Of a DNA stretch of 64,000 nt, positions 32,986 to 45,800 are shown one piece after another. The translations under genes and the position numbers were made by a program. The number at the start of each line of letters is the position of its first letter. Within the stretch, counting starts at the first letter, position 1. The notes below the pieces were generated by a model that ran no database searches, was not told where the DNA came from, and worked only from the letters and a program-made list of their open reading frames with translations. Source of the DNA: Aquilaria yunnanensis (taxonomy: Eukaryota; Streptophyta; Magnoliopsida; Malvales; Thymelaeaceae); contig CM077597.1 of NCBI GenBank assembly GCA_039654915.1, positions 81,036,001-81,100,000 of the forward strand. Direction: 5' to 3'.

Positions 32986-35053
32986 TCAATGGGATGCAGT
33001 GCCGGGCTGATCATTGTCATCTCGCCGGCTACGGTCGTCGTCATGATGCTGAGTGGAGGATTCGGTCCGTAGCTCGTCTGAGAGCGCCGATACAGGTATA
33101 ATCCCCTGCTGGATCAACTTGTTAAGCATGGCGCTCATTGCAGCCTCGGTCTCTCGCTGAACCTGAGTGCGAACGTCAGCCTATAACCGAGTAAAATCAC
33201 TCCGTGGCTGGTTGTTCTCAGCCCTCAGCTGAGCAATCTCAGCCGAATCAGCACGTGGAGCCTAAAAAATTTTGTGAGTAGCAATTAGCAATGTAAAAGT
33301 GATAAAAATAATTAATAAAGTTAAATACGAATGAAAAATACCCGATGTGGTCCAAAGGCCTGGGGATCAGCGAGTCGACGCGGAACACGCGGTAGTCGGC
33401 CTTTTTTTGGTGGGCCTCGTACCTCGCTCTATACATCTGCATCGAACTGTGGGCGGTCATCCGGATTTTGGTATTTTTGTTGAATCCGCTGAGCATATCC
33501 ATCCTACAAGGAAAAGAAATTAGAGTTAGTAAGACAAGTATTATACTTTTAAAACATTGTTTATAGTGGTAAATGAATATTTATTACCTGCAGCTGCTGT
33601 GAAATCAGATCGATGGGCTGCCCGGTCTTCTTCCGCCTATGAGTATGAGACCACCACTCATTAAATGATGGCTCAACTCCATCATTTGCTTTTGTCTGCA
33701 CAATTTTAGATATCATTAAAAATTTAAGTAATTAATAAATCATAAAAAATTTATAATGTATGGAAGGTCCAAGTTGGTACCATACGATCCCAGTGCATCT
33801 CGCCTGGGATTGAGCCCATCGTGTGCTTCGAAACAAGGCCTGAGGTATCGGTTATGTGCTTGGCATGGGAACCAACCTCCGATAGCTTCTTCCATAGCTC
33901 CTGCTCCCACTGGTCACACAACTGATTCCACACCTGCTGACTGTAGCAAGGTGGAACATGTGGCCGCAGTAAATTGTAGTCAGGGCTGTCGAAGAAGGAG
34001 AGGATCTTCTGAATCGCGACGGACCTCCAATGATAGACGCGGTTTCGCATGGACCGCGAACAGTAGTTGAAGACAATTCGGCGGATGGCGCCGAAGTCTC
34101 TAGGGTCCCATCTATAATAGTTCTGCAATTTGAGAAAGAAGAAACAAAATTATGAATTAGTCCATATACAAAGTCTTGTTTAAAAATGTATTACAACCAA
34201 TTACCTCTAACGTGGTTACGTGCTCCTCTCATGCAGCTCGAGATGCATGTGACCAAGCTATAGAACTTTCGTCCCACAACCTCACATGAATAGAGGCTAT
34301 GATGGAACGAACAGAGTCATCAGTGAGTAAGTTGTAACAAATGATGATTATAGTAAGATATATAAATAAACTGATGTAACTAAGAACAACATATAATTAT
34401 TTCAAAATTATCTTTGTAACAATCAGTAATACTTACTCTCGAGGGACGATGAGCGGATGGTCCTGCGGAGGTAGAGGTGGTGGTAAGTCAACTAGCCGTG
34501 GGCCTCGCCCTCTAGGTAATGGGGCCCCAGTAGCTGGCTGTGCATCAGGTGCGACCGCTGGGCCGCCAGTGGCCTGGCCCTGCTGAGGCAGCTGCTGCTG
34601 AGGCAACTGCTGCTGAGGCGGTTGCTGCTGCTGCTGACTCGGGTGTAGGCCGGGTAGATGATGAGTGGATATACCAAGCTCATCTGGATCAAGGAATGAG
34701 TTAGGATTGACATCCCATGTGGGCTACCCGATCCCTGTCTACTGGTACTGAAATGACCCGAATATTCCGCTCATATCCGGGTAATACGCATCAGTCTGTG
34801 TGTCTCGAAACTGCTAAAATGCGGAGCTCGATGCGCCAAACGTCTGCGGCACATGAGGTCGTGGCACCGGAGTATATGGCAACTGGGTTTGTGGCTGGGT
34901 CTGTGACACCGATGTCTGAGCCTAGGTATCTGGGAGTTGGGTCTGAGTCTCAGTCTGTGACACCTGTGTAGGTGTCCCAGCAGGCTGTCGTCAACCCTGA
35001 TGTATGTCCTTGGCCGGGGCTTTGCCCGAGCCAGATTGTCTGGGGCGAACCAT
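32986..35053 (-). pseudogene. CACTA 2 second gene, TNPA-position protein (broken)
   Basis: Transcribed leftwards from ATG at 35053. Exon 1 (35053-34437) encodes 'MVRPRQSGSGKAPAK', then a Gln/Pro-rich region with a CAG-repeat-like stretch near 34575-34645. A middle exon (about 34336-34206) has 'IHVRLWDESSIAWSHA'. The next (about 34133-33761) has 'NYYRWDPRDFGAIRRI' and 'LCDQWEQELWKKLSEV'. The next has 'FNEWWSHTHRRKKTGQPI'. Another has 'YAQRIQQKYQNPDDRPQF', and the last has an Arg/Glu/Gln-rich coiled coil ending at 32986. This matches the second protein of plant CACTA elements. Exon 1 alone has one TGA and four TAG stops, each at a position where CGA or CAG is expected. A further TGA lies in exon 2. 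Family known, exact function inferred. Confidence 0.8.
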
Positions 35054-35769
35054 CCTAAAATTAAAGTTTAACATGTTTATTACATATATATGTAATACTA
35101 AATTACCATTACGTCACTAACATTTACATCTTAAATTTTATTATTTTAGTAAACTCATTAATTTTGAAATTGCAGTCATTTGAATACCATTTGTGCAATA
35201 ACACTTTTTAAAATTGCCAATTATTCGATATATACTTATTTATAAAATTAAATTATTAAACTAGCATTATCTGATTATACTTACATTATTGAAGTAACAT
35301 TATTGTTGTAACTTGTGCTTCTTACACTAACATTATTAAAGTGATAACAATATTACTCTAACATTATTGAACTAACAGTTTTTTATATTAACCACATATA
35401 TAGTAACATGCTGTTGTACAAATAGAAGTAACCATTATTACATAAAAAATTATTGTTGTACCTAACCACATACATATTAATTACTAACACCATATATAAA
35501 ATTACCTAAAACATATAATATAAAAACTAGCTTCTTAAAATTTAACCTTCAATACATGCATTATATATATATGTAAACAACAACTATATGTAATAACAAA
35601 CATTAATTATATATGAAAAAGTACTTAAAAATAAAAATTACCTAGTTTAAATAGCTCTGAGGGAGATTTGGGGAGTGGGTTTGGAAGAGTTTGTCGCAGA
35701 AACGAAGGAATGGAGTGGTGAAAACTAAAGAACTCCAACGAATTTAAAGGGGAAGTCTGTCGATTTAGC

Positions 35770-36185
35770 TACCAATTTGACCTACGATTTTCCTGCATTT
35801 TTTAAAAATGTAGGAAAACCGTAGCAATGTTTCCTACAGTTTTTCTACGAAAAATATAAAATGCATGAAAAGCGTAGGAAACTAAAAATTGGAATTCCCC
35901 GCCAGTAATTGGTTTCCTGCCTTTGTTCCAACGAACCTCCTATGGTTTTGCTACTTTACTCCTACGCTTTTATGACATCTATTTTTCCTACAATTTTACT
36001 ACTTAACTAAAATATTGACTCAAAACCGTCAGATAACGCGGTACCCTAGGTGATTATGGTCCTACATATTTCCTACGATTTTTTAAATATTGACTCAAAA
36101 ACATCGAATAACGCGCTACTCTAGGTGATTATGGTCCTACATCTTTCCTACCCTTATTAATTACTAACTTAAAACCGTCAGACAG
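35770..36185. repeat. Internal copy of the subterminal repeat array of CACTA 2
   Basis: Motifs of the terminal arrays recur in the middle of the element: CCTACGATTTTCCTGC, TGTAGGAAAACCGTAGC, TTTCCTACAGTTTTTCTACG, AAGCGTAGGAAAC, CTCAAAACCGTCAGATAACG. The array lies immediately upstream of the second gene's presumed leader (35640-35760), just as the right-end array lies upstream of the transposase leader (about 41780-41880). No CACTA terminus was found at either edge of the array. Confidence 0.75.
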
Positions 36186-36371
36186 AGTGAATATCAAATA
36201 TATATGTATATCTAATTTATAATGTGTCTATATATGAACTAATTATATGGTTGGAGGAGTTAATTATTACACTTTTTTTAATTGATGAATAAATGAAAAT
36301 ATTTATATTTTGGAAATTAAATATATAGATTTAATGTGTATGGTCAGATTGAATCTCCCAAATTTATTAAC

Positions 36372-36940
36372 GAGTAAAATCCATCGTGGGTGACCTAGCT
36401 TATGTTTTTGTCCTAAACGGGTACCTTACCTTCAAATTGTCCTACTGAGGTACCTTACCTCTTATCGCGTGTCCTGTTTGACTACTTTCCATTAATTTCA
36501 GAGTTATATCTAACTCTAATTGCTTACGTTTTTGTATTAAAAATTTTGAAATAAATTATAAAATAACACTTATGGTCCTTTAATTTTTTTCTATCAACAA
36601 TTCTAAACCCTAACATTATAAATCGAACCCTAAACTTTTGTCATGATCTCTTTCATCCCTCTCCTCATTATCGACTCTGCTGCACTTCACTACCACCTCA
36701 TTTTGCTCTCTGACCATCACCTAGAAATTTCATCGTCTCTCGATTCATCAACCTCATACCTCATTTTCTATGCGACGTAAGCAATTTCTAGTGGATATAA
36801 CTCTGAAATTAACGGAAAATAGTTAAACAGGACACGCAATAATAAGAGTAATGTACCTTGCTAGGACAATTTGTTTGAACCGGTAAGGTACCCGTTGAGG
36901 ACAAAAAAATAAATGAAGTGACCCCCGGTGGATTTTACCT
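36372..36940. mobile_element. Mutator-like MITE, 569 bp, 10-bp TSD ATTTATTAAC
   Basis: The left end GAGTAAAATCCATCGTGGG and the inward-read right end AGGTAAAATCCACCGGGGG begin long inverted repeats (about 160 bp per arm). Shared landmarks are GGTACCTTACC, 'GTGTCCTGTTTGACTA' and 'AATTTCAGAGTTATATC'. The direct repeat ATTTATTAAC flanks it at 36362-36371 and 36941-36950. Long inverted repeats with a 9-10-bp duplication are typical of Mutator-like miniature elements. It sits in CACTA 2 between the internal array and the transposase 3' end. Confidence 0.85.
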
Positions 36941-37155
36941 ATTTATTAACATTATTATTATTTTTTTAATAGCATGCAATAATTTTTTGTGGGAAAAAAA
37001 TTAATTATTTTCATTTCAACGACACAGGTAATTAGATATGTGATGATTAAATTTCATAAATTTTTTTTTCTTAACCATTCACAAACATAAATGCATTAAA
37101 AGTTATATTACGATTTCAAATAAAACATGCAAATGTTTTAAACAATTACACTTAA

Positions 37156-40100
37156 TCAAACATCATCGCCTTCATCTGACTCAAAACTATCGAGCGATGC
37201 TTCATCATCTGATGTATCCCCATCGGCTTCTGTGACCTCGATGTTCTCATCCAGATGCTGGACGATTTCAGGAACAAACGTTTTATCGACAAGTATGTTA
37301 ATCTCATCAAGGGCAATGCCATCAGTTGTTTCCATTAGTACTTCACTTAAAATCACTTCTTGGAACAGCTCATTTGTGGTTTCTAACCGACATGTTTGCT
37401 CATCAGACATTTCCTCATTCTCGTCAGATCGAATACTTAAATTATTCAATGAACAATCGATGAAAGCTCGTGGCTTCGTCTTAACCACCGGCCACCAATG
37501 ATGAAGAGTCTTGTTAGGGTATTCACAGCAGTAAACTTGTTGAGCCTGTGTCGCAAAGATAAACGGCTCAGTGGTGATAATCTTGACTTTCATTTAACAT
37601 CAACAACACCAGTACGTGTGCAACTTCGAACACCACGTGTCGGATCAAACCAAGTACATTTGAACAGCGTCATGACTTCATACCCACTCCCGTGGTACTC
37701 AATACGTATAATCTCATCAATAAGGCCATAAAAATCATACCCACTGGATCCCCATGTCTCACCCTTCACGCAAACACCATAATTCTGTGTTGTTTTGTCT
37801 TTGCCGTAGGATTGTGTATGGAAACGAAAACCATTCACAATACATCCATTGTATGAAACGGCCACTCGAATAGGACCACGGGCTAATTGTACAATACGAG
37901 GATCTAATTTATCCTTGAAACAGTTAACCTGAAAATATCAAGTTAATATAATAACATAATTGCACAGTATATTCAAACAAAACACAATTAGGAACATAAA
38001 AATTATCACGCCATGAAACTCACGTATGATGAGAACCATTCGGTCAAATGCTGATCTCGATAACTTTGTAATTCACTTTCACCTAATTGGGGAAATCTTG
38101 TTGATATATAAGAGTCAAAGTGCCTGAAATTATAACTAGTCAATAATAAATTAAAACAATCAGATTGATATAAAAACCCTCACAGTTGTTTACATATTTT
38201 ACCTGACAATCGGTATAATCTCATTGCAGTTGCGCAAAGTGTAGATATGCATTTGATGTTTCTCAGTGGGATCAAGTAAGCATTGTCGCCCGCAGTTGGG
38301 TATGTTACGACATCTTGTATTGAATATAGATAACAATTGACCCTCGACATCAGCCACAGGAATAGCAATATCATCATTTAGTGGGACCCTGTTTAACCGT
38401 GTAGGAATATTTACTTCAAAGTAATGGCTATAGAATGTAGACATTTCCTGGACCAAGTACGCTTCCACAATTGATCCTTCAATTGCAGCTTTATTTCTAG
38501 CCTTTCGTTTCAGTGACCGCATTAGTCTGCCAAGTTAAAAAAATATAACAATTAATGACATGTAATATGCGAAAATTATTGACATATAATATATGAAAAT
38601 TATTGACAGAAATATGAATGCAGATTAAAAAATTACCTTTCAAATGGATACATCCATCGAAATTGAACTGGACCACACAAGTTTGCCTCATGAGGGAGGT
38701 GGATAACAAGATGTTCCATCGAATCAAAAAAGGCAGGAGGGAATATCTTTTCTAGCTTACATATGGTAACCACTATATTCCGCTCCAACTATTGTATGTC
38801 ATCAAATCGAATCCTACTTGTGCATAAGGTTCTGAAAAATGAGCAAAACTCAGAAATCGTCTCCCATATAGGATCTGGCATATACCCACGTAATGCAATA
38901 GGAAGCAACCTCTACATTAACACATGACAATCGTGACTCTTGAAGTTATAAAATGTACTGTCACTCAAGTTAACCGTACGGCCCAAGTTCGAGGCATACC
39001 CATCAGGCATCTTTATCGTTCTCAGCCACAGAGTAACATCTCTTATATGTTCCCGACTCAACGTATAAGATGCTTTTGGTTTTACACATTTCCCCCTAAT
39101 ATTTCGTAAATGTAGTTCACGCCGCATATTTTTTAACTCCTGAAGCGAAAGGCGAGAATTGGAGTTATCTTTTGTTTTCCCACGTATATCCATAACAACA
39201 TTAAAAATATTCTCAAAACAATTTTTTTCAATATGCATAACGTCCAAATTATGGCGAACTAGCAAATGTTTCTAGTACAGCAACTCCCAGAATATACTCC
39301 GCTTTAACCAATTATGCCACTCTCTAAACCCCGCAACTCGGTGTTTATCATATGAAAAGCCAAACGGAGGAAAACAATACCCAACCAACATAGCATGTAT
39401 TTCCTCACCTGACTTATATGGACTAGCGACAGCACTAACCTTCTTCCCTGGGATGAACGATGTTACATTCGAACGGAATGTGTGATTATGCAGTAAAAAA
39501 ACCCTATGACAATCAAACCAATATGGCTTTCTGCATTTCTTCAACATAAATGTGTCAATTTTATCCATGCAATATGGACACGCCAGCTTACCATGGGTAC
39601 TCCAACCTGAAAGGTTTCCTAGTGCAGGAAAATCATTAATTGTCCATAATAAACATGCCTTCATAAGAAAATTTTGTTGTCGACAACTGTCCCATGTAAC
39701 AACTTCTTCCAACCATAAAGTTTTGAGCTCCTTAATCAATGGTCGTAAGAATACATCAATGTTGCATCCTGGTGCTCTAGGACCAGGAATTAGGAGAGTC
39801 ATAAAGATGAAGGGTTCTTTCATACACAGTTCTGGCGGAAGATTGTAAACAACTATAAAGATTGGGCATATCGTGTATGTTCCACCAACAACATTATTCG
39901 GGTTAAATCCATCGGTACACAATCCGAGCCTAACATTTCTAATTTCATCAGCGAATGATTGGAATGTTCGATCTACGTGACGCCACGCTTCAGACTGACA
40001 TGGATGACCCATACTTCCATCATTGCATGATTTATTATAAGCATGCCAAGTCATGTGAGTCGCTGTTTTTGATGACATGTACAAGCGCTTCAACCTGCTT

Positions 40101-41031
40101 GTTATTGGTAGATACCGTAACAATTTTTTTGGAATCAACGTCTTCCTTCCGGAGGCTACTTTTTCTTTATATCTACTGCTTCCACATTCACGACAATGTG
40201 TTAATTTCTCATCTTCCCAATAGAATAGCATACAGTTATTCTCACATGCATGAATTTTTATATATGGCAACCCAAGTCCTTTTGTGAGTTGTTTTGCATC
40301 ATATAGGGTGGATGGGAGTCTATTACTTTCAGGCAACATTTCTTTCATAAGCTCTAGTACTCTATCAAAACAACGATCTGTCATATTAAACTCACTTTTG
40401 CAACTTAACAATTGGGTCATTGCAGACAATCGTGTTTGTTTAGTGCACCCATCCAACAATGGTGCATTTTCATCATCCAACAAATTATAAATTGTTGTGC
40501 GGTCGGATTAGGTAACCCCTCTTTCATTTCAGACACATCGAACACATTATCATTATTATCACTGCCATTATCAGGTTCTTCGACATCAGCATCGATAAAC
40601 TCTTCCTCCACCAACATTCTTTCACTATTTCCAGATCCTAAATTCGATGATAATGGACCCATTGATTCACATACCATCTGTTCATACGCATTTACACTAC
40701 TTGATTCTCCACTTGTCCCTCCATATAACTGTGATGGAAAATAGCTACGGGCCATATTAAAATTGTGCAGATTGCTATCATATTGTTCATTGTGACAGTT
40801 CCATATGTAATAGTTTGACGTAAATCCATATCGAAACAAATGCTCTCTCACTTTCAGCTCTATTCGATAAAATCTGTTATTACATTTACAACAAGGGCAT
40901 TTAATCATTTCTGACTCCTTCCCACTAAATGCAAACTGTAGAAACTCATTAACACCAGCTATAAATGCAGAATTCATATGTCCATCTGTATCTGTCCTCT
41001 GGTACATCCACTCACGTCCATTAGCAGCCAT
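37156..41031 (-). pseudogene. CACTA 2 TNP2-type transposase (broken)
   Basis: Reads leftwards from 'MAANGREWMYQRTDTDG'. Exon 1 (41031-38637) encodes Transpos_assoc (cysteine motif CPCCKCNN), TNP2 ('CMLFYWEDE', 'NVRLGLCTDGF', 'WTINDFPALGNLSGW', 'CPYCMD', 'RHNLDVMHIEKN') and the start of DUF4218. Exons 2 (38526-38203) and 3 (38123-38024, 100 bp, the same length as the matching exon of CACTA 1) finish DUF4218. Exon 4 (37928-37156) encodes DUF4216 and an acidic tail ending 'SDEGDDV'. All junctions are GT-AG and in phase. Defects are a one-base frameshift near 40487, TAG stops at 39272-39274 (expected Trp), 38912-38914 (expected Gln) and 38789-38791, and a frameshift near 37595. Unlike CACTA 1, the DUF4218 region is split by an intron. 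Inactive. Confidence 0.93.
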
Positions 41032-41212
41032 TTTGTTTCCCTTGTAAAATATACAGTAAAAACCCTCAACATAAATACATAATATATTTATTACATTTCA
41101 TATAATATAAATATAATGAAAACGTAAATGAATTACTTATATATGTCATGCACACATGTCAACCTTCTATAACTGAACTACTTAGCTACTCCATTAAGGT
41201 AAGGGCCCTACT

Positions 41213-41445
41213 CCATTGAAAGTTGTATAAGCAGTAAACCATTTTAACTGTTCTATGTTAGTAGCATTTAATGTAAATTTCGGCAGCATTTCCCTTCAGT
41301 TCCCATTCACAGTGTTTCTCTATAATATCAACTTATTGAGAAACATACGACGGGAACAATTTGGGAAATACTCTACCAAATTTCACATATTGCTACTACG
41401 ACAGGAACACATTAACTGAAATACTGCTTATACAAGTTTCAACTG
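41213..41445. repeat. Imperfect foldback in the 5' intron of the CACTA 2 transposase
   Basis: The left arm (about 41215-41320: 'TTGTATAAGCAGTA', 'TTAGTAGCA', 'GCATTTCCC', 'GTGTTTCTC') is mirrored by the right arm (about 41340-41443: 'TACTGCTTATACAAG', 'TGCTACTACG', 'GGGAAATAC', 'GAGAAACATAC'). Each arm is about 105 bp with mismatches, around a short loop. It could be a small MITE or a hairpin-forming transcript segment. It lies upstream of the start codon in transcribed orientation. Confidence 0.7.
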
Positions 41446-41769
41446 TCCAACTTGGACAATCCATAATTATGTTAATTACAAATATAACTTAATCCAATAA
41501 ATCTTGTTTGCCAACAATCTGAATCGGACCAATATTATATTTTTCATCAACACAATCATGGATGGAGAATCTAAGGTATAATAAATAAATACTTATATTA
41601 TGCAACTACATGCTGTGATAAGTCAGCTACCTAAAACAACATAAGTATATCTCATAAAAAATAAATAATTACCATTTAAATCACTAACCTCTAAAGTCAA
41701 CTACCTAAAACAACATAAGCATATCCTATAACAAATAAATAATTAACAGATAAATTACTAATCTATAAA

Positions 41770-42369
41770 TTACTTATAAATACCTCTATTGAGCTGAAGA
41801 AGATGTTGAAGCGGAAGTGAAATTTGATGTAGAAATTGTTGCTGGGACGAGTTGGAGAAGAGAAGGGGGGGAGGTATTTATAGCCAAAATTTGTAGCAAT
41901 ATCGTAGGTATATATGAAAAGTTAAACTGCAAGAATAATGTAGGAAAGTTGTAGTAACTAACGTCAAAAAAATGTAGGAAAAAGAAACTGTAGGAAAATT
42001 GCAGAATTAAAATTCCTACATTTTTAAGACACTTTTTTTTTTGTCTCAAAACCGTAGGAAAAAAAAATAAAGGGAAAAGTGTCGGATAGTTTTTGTCTCA
42101 AAACTGTAGGGAAAAAAATGCAGGAAAAGCATCGGATAACGTGTCCGATGCTTTTCCTACATATGTGATCCCATTCGCCTCAAAACCATCGGACTAATTA
42201 TTTCCCGCCATCTTACTCTGACATTTATTCTACGCTTTTTTGTGTCAGAAATTTATTGAATGAAAACCATCGGACATAAGATTTTGTCCGACGGTTTTCC
42301 TGCGAATAATTTTCCTACGCTTTTTTTCGTAGGAAATTTTCGTAGCAAATAATCCTCATCCTTGTAGTG
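41770..42369 (-). repeat. Right (5') subterminal array and leader of CACTA 2
   Basis: The terminal inverted repeat and about 480 bp of TCCTACG / CGTAGGA and CCGTCGGA motifs end near 41880. They are followed, on the minus strand, by a pyrimidine-rich leader (about 41880-41780) and a donor-like GAG|GTATTT. This is the expected promoter side of the transposase gene. Confidence 0.75.
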
Positions 42370-42838
42370 CAAAACTATAGGCAAAAATAGATTACACGAA
42401 GTGGAGTGAACTAAGCAAATAAATATGTCTTTTGTAATATTCTGATCATCCTATTCTTGAGAATTGATGATTGGCTAATGCTCATAGAGGTGAAAGACTA
42501 GGGGGCATCTTGATGATTAAAATGGATTAAATTATGAGGAAATTAAGAAAAATATGAAATTTTCATGCACCACTTTGTTTTAAAGAATTCTGGAAGCATA
42601 TCAAGATAATTTGGTTAGTTATATGCTAAAATATAACTGGATCCTAGGCTTATAATATATCATTGAAAAGGTCTATGAATCTACTTTAACATAGAAGAAA
42701 TGAAAGTCAATTTAAAGGCTTGAGGAAGGAGTTATGTTGATTGTTGTAAGACATCACTGAAATCGCAGGCTTAGAATGAGTCTGAAAGTTAAGGAATAAA
42801 CTGTGTTGATTGGCTTAGCAAAAAATTATGAATAAAAT

Positions 42839-45800
42839 AGAAATTAGTCAAACCCACGATATAAGAAACTCCGCAAAACAACGAAAAGAAGAAACCCACG
42901 ATATGAAGTTTTTACTGTTGCCGATCAGAAAAATAGTGAAGTTATAAGGACTTGCAGTGTATTCTAGGGATGTCGATGGGTCAGATTTGGGTAGAATGAG
43001 AGTAATACCACATCCTACCTGCTACGTTAGACGCCCTACTCTTATCCTACCCATCACTTATCGGGTGAATAATTTTTTGCATCCATATCCTACTCATTTT
43101 TATGCGGACAGGATTGGGTAAAAACCCGTCCATCCACCACACTTCTACAATCTTACACACACAAAAAAAAATTAAGTAAGAAGCTATAAATTACATCAAT
43201 CAAAGACGTCAAAAACATTATTAGTATGTGAAAAAATAGAAGAGACACCACGAGGGTGTACTACACATAAATTGACACTCCAAACATATCAACAAACTAC
43301 AAAAAATGAACTCCAGAATCAGTACATAACAAACATAGCAAAAAACAATACAATAAGCCAACAAGGGAAGACACATAAAAGTCTAGGTCTTATACATAAA
43401 TTTAACACCTTGGTAAATATGTAATAGCATATACATGGGTAGGATATGGGGCGGGTAGACCCCAAACCTGCATCCTACCCGTATCCGACGGGCGAAAATA
43501 AGAAAAAATTTCATATTCACCCCAAATTCGTTTAATTATAAAAAAAAAACTGACTCATTGGATAGGATACAACATGATTTCCATCAGCCCGGTTATCCGT
43601 TGACATCCCTAGTGTATTCCTTCACGCTCAAGTATAATCATGGAATGTGTGGTGAAAATAAGAGTACTTGGGGTGTTTCTTCTCCTCTGATTTTGTGTGG
43701 TCCGCCCGAGCCCCGCTAGAATCCTCCTGAGGTTTCTTCTCCTCTGAAGAATTGACATTTTTTACTTTTTGTGCTTTTTTACCTAAATGACACCTTTGTA
43801 GCAACTAGTGTAATTCTTAGCTAGATTAGTGTAATTTGTTCAGATTATTCAGTTTATACGTGAACATTTTAGAAAATAAGAGAGGTTAGTTTCTACTAAC
43901 ACGGCTGTGAACGTCTATTAATTAGACGAATGAGTAAGCAGAAACTTTGTAGTAAACTTTTTATTGACACATTTTATAGTTTTCAAAATATTTTCATATA
44001 AATTGATTATGTCACCTAACCTACAAGGCTAATTATTAATTCTACATTGTCTTAAATAAAAAGGTTAATTACTATTTGCCCACCGAAGTTTATGTATCAT
44101 TATTGAGCGCAATGTATCATTATGCGGTAATCAAATTATTAATACATTCCGGAATAGTATCTCACAAATCAAGCCATGTCTAATATAGGCCTAATTAATT
44201 TTTCTTAATTTTTTGCATCATTAAAAATACGTCAATATTTGTTGAAGTATTATTATATAGTTTATATTTTTCTATTACCATGTATTCTTTTAAAAATTAC
44301 ACAACAATATATATAGTTGCTCTAATTAAATGAAATATCTAAGTTAATTTTTTTACAACATTCTAGATGTCTATTATGCAAGAAAAAACATAAGAAAGTC
44401 CTATCCTTACTCGTCATGACAAAATGTCATGTCAAGATAGTTGCATTGAAAGCCTGAGACGTATGGACGCAAAAGCATATTAAAAATGGCTTTAGTGTCT
44501 AACATATCCAATGCTATTGACTCCAATAATGATATACACATAAATTAAGAGAAAGAAGTTACTGATAATTTTTATTTGGTGAATTTTTTAGGGCATTAGT
44601 TAAATATTTTTTTTAGATTTGATATTCACAATCATTGTTAAACTTTGAAAATTGAAGTTAAAAGAAAGTAATTATAGCCATTCTAATTCAAAATAATATA
44701 TATTATTACTAGAGAAATTAATAAATTTAATAATTTTTATTATATTTGTACAATGCAATGTTGGAAAAAAAATTTTAATTAATAAATTTTGAAATAATGA
44801 ATAAATTTGTTGGTGATACTTAATATGATGGTGCAAAATTTGTTATTTTTAAAATTTTTGGTTTTATCGTAATTTTTTATAGTAATATTTCTATAACATA
44901 TATGTGTGTGTGTGTGTGTTATGGTTAAAATCCCAGAAATTTTATATTATTTTGTTTCAGCCCATTAAAGTCCAAATTGGACTTGGAATTCCTATTTGAT
45001 TTTGGAATTACACATGCCACGTTATTAGGGATAAACATGGAGCAAGCCAATATATTTTATGGAGCGATCCATCATTGCTTCACTCTTTTATAGATCGATC
45101 CATGACTCACCCCATGTAATTTGTAGATATTCATGGATATCCAATGGATATCATTTTGGTAGACATTTGAAGAGGAAAAGTTTTTTGTAGTTATTTCAAA
45201 TATTTGTTTTTATAGTGATGAAAGAATGCACAAAAAATGTTTTTCAATATATAATTTTTTCAATTTTTATTTATTTTTTCCCTGTAAAAGATACTTACTT
45301 TTATCAATTTATAAAAGAATCCTCATGTAAAAACAATTGCAAAGAATTCAATGTCAACATACTTATTCAAATTAAAAAATATAAATACCAAAACCAAAAT
45401 CAGCAGTGATTCACAATTTCCAAGGCGCATAAGTATGCAAATTAACAACTAGAAATGTAAAATAGACACTCATTTACTTGGCTTTAGTATAGTGATCCAA
45501 AACTATAGGCAAAAATAGATTAAACCGAGTAGAGTAAACTAAGCAAATAAAAATGTATTTTGTAATATTTCGGTGATCCTATTCTTGATAATTGATGATT
45601 GTCTAATGCTCATAGAGGTGAAAGACTAGGGGGCATCTTAATGATTAAAATGGATTAGATTATGAGAAAATTAAGAAAAATTGAAAATTTTCGTGCACCA
45701 CTGTGGTTTAAAGAATTCTAGAAGTATATCAAGATAATTTGGTTAGTTATATGCTAAAATATGGCTAGATCCTAGGCTTATAGTATATCATTGGAAAAGT

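Larger units (their letters stand above)
32311..42369 (-). mobile_element. CACTA DNA transposon 2, 10.1 kb, TSD CAA, genes on the minus strand
   Basis: The right end read inward is CACTACAAGGATGAGG. The left end is CGCTACAAGAAAACAG, that is, CACTA with one A-to-G change. The target duplication CAA lies at 32308-32310 and 42370-42372, and copy B of the host duplication has the intact empty site 'GATCCAAAACTATAGG' near 45496. Subterminal arrays use TCCTACG / CGTAGGA and CCGTCGGA motifs. Two minus-strand genes are present: transposase (41031 to 37156) and a second gene (35053 to 32986). Both have several stops, so the copy is non-autonomous. The motif set differs from CACTA 1, so the two belong to different families. 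Confidence 0.95.
27371..42838. repeat. Copy A of a 2.5-kb tandem duplication, enlarged by an LTR and a CACTA insertion
   Basis: Unit sequence runs 27371-29118, 32031-32310 and 42373-42838, about 2.5 kb once the two insertions are removed. It matches copy B (42839-45970) collinearly and at high identity; both begin near 'AGTCAAACCCA(C/T)GATATAAG'. The unit includes a TG microsatellite (28796-28816) and a segment starting TGTTATGGTTCAAATCC at 28818. That segment resembles the LTR start of the copia element at 54402, including 'TTTCGGCCCATTAAAGTCC', so part of the unit is an old copia LTR. No intact gene is seen in it. Confidence 0.9.

Noticed and set aside
35770..36185. Boundary between two separate CACTA elements
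   Set aside because: Subterminal motifs are present but no CACTA terminus or 3-bp duplication was found here. The outer TSD CAA and the empty site in copy B show that 32311-42369 occupies one insertion site. A fusion before insertion remains possible.
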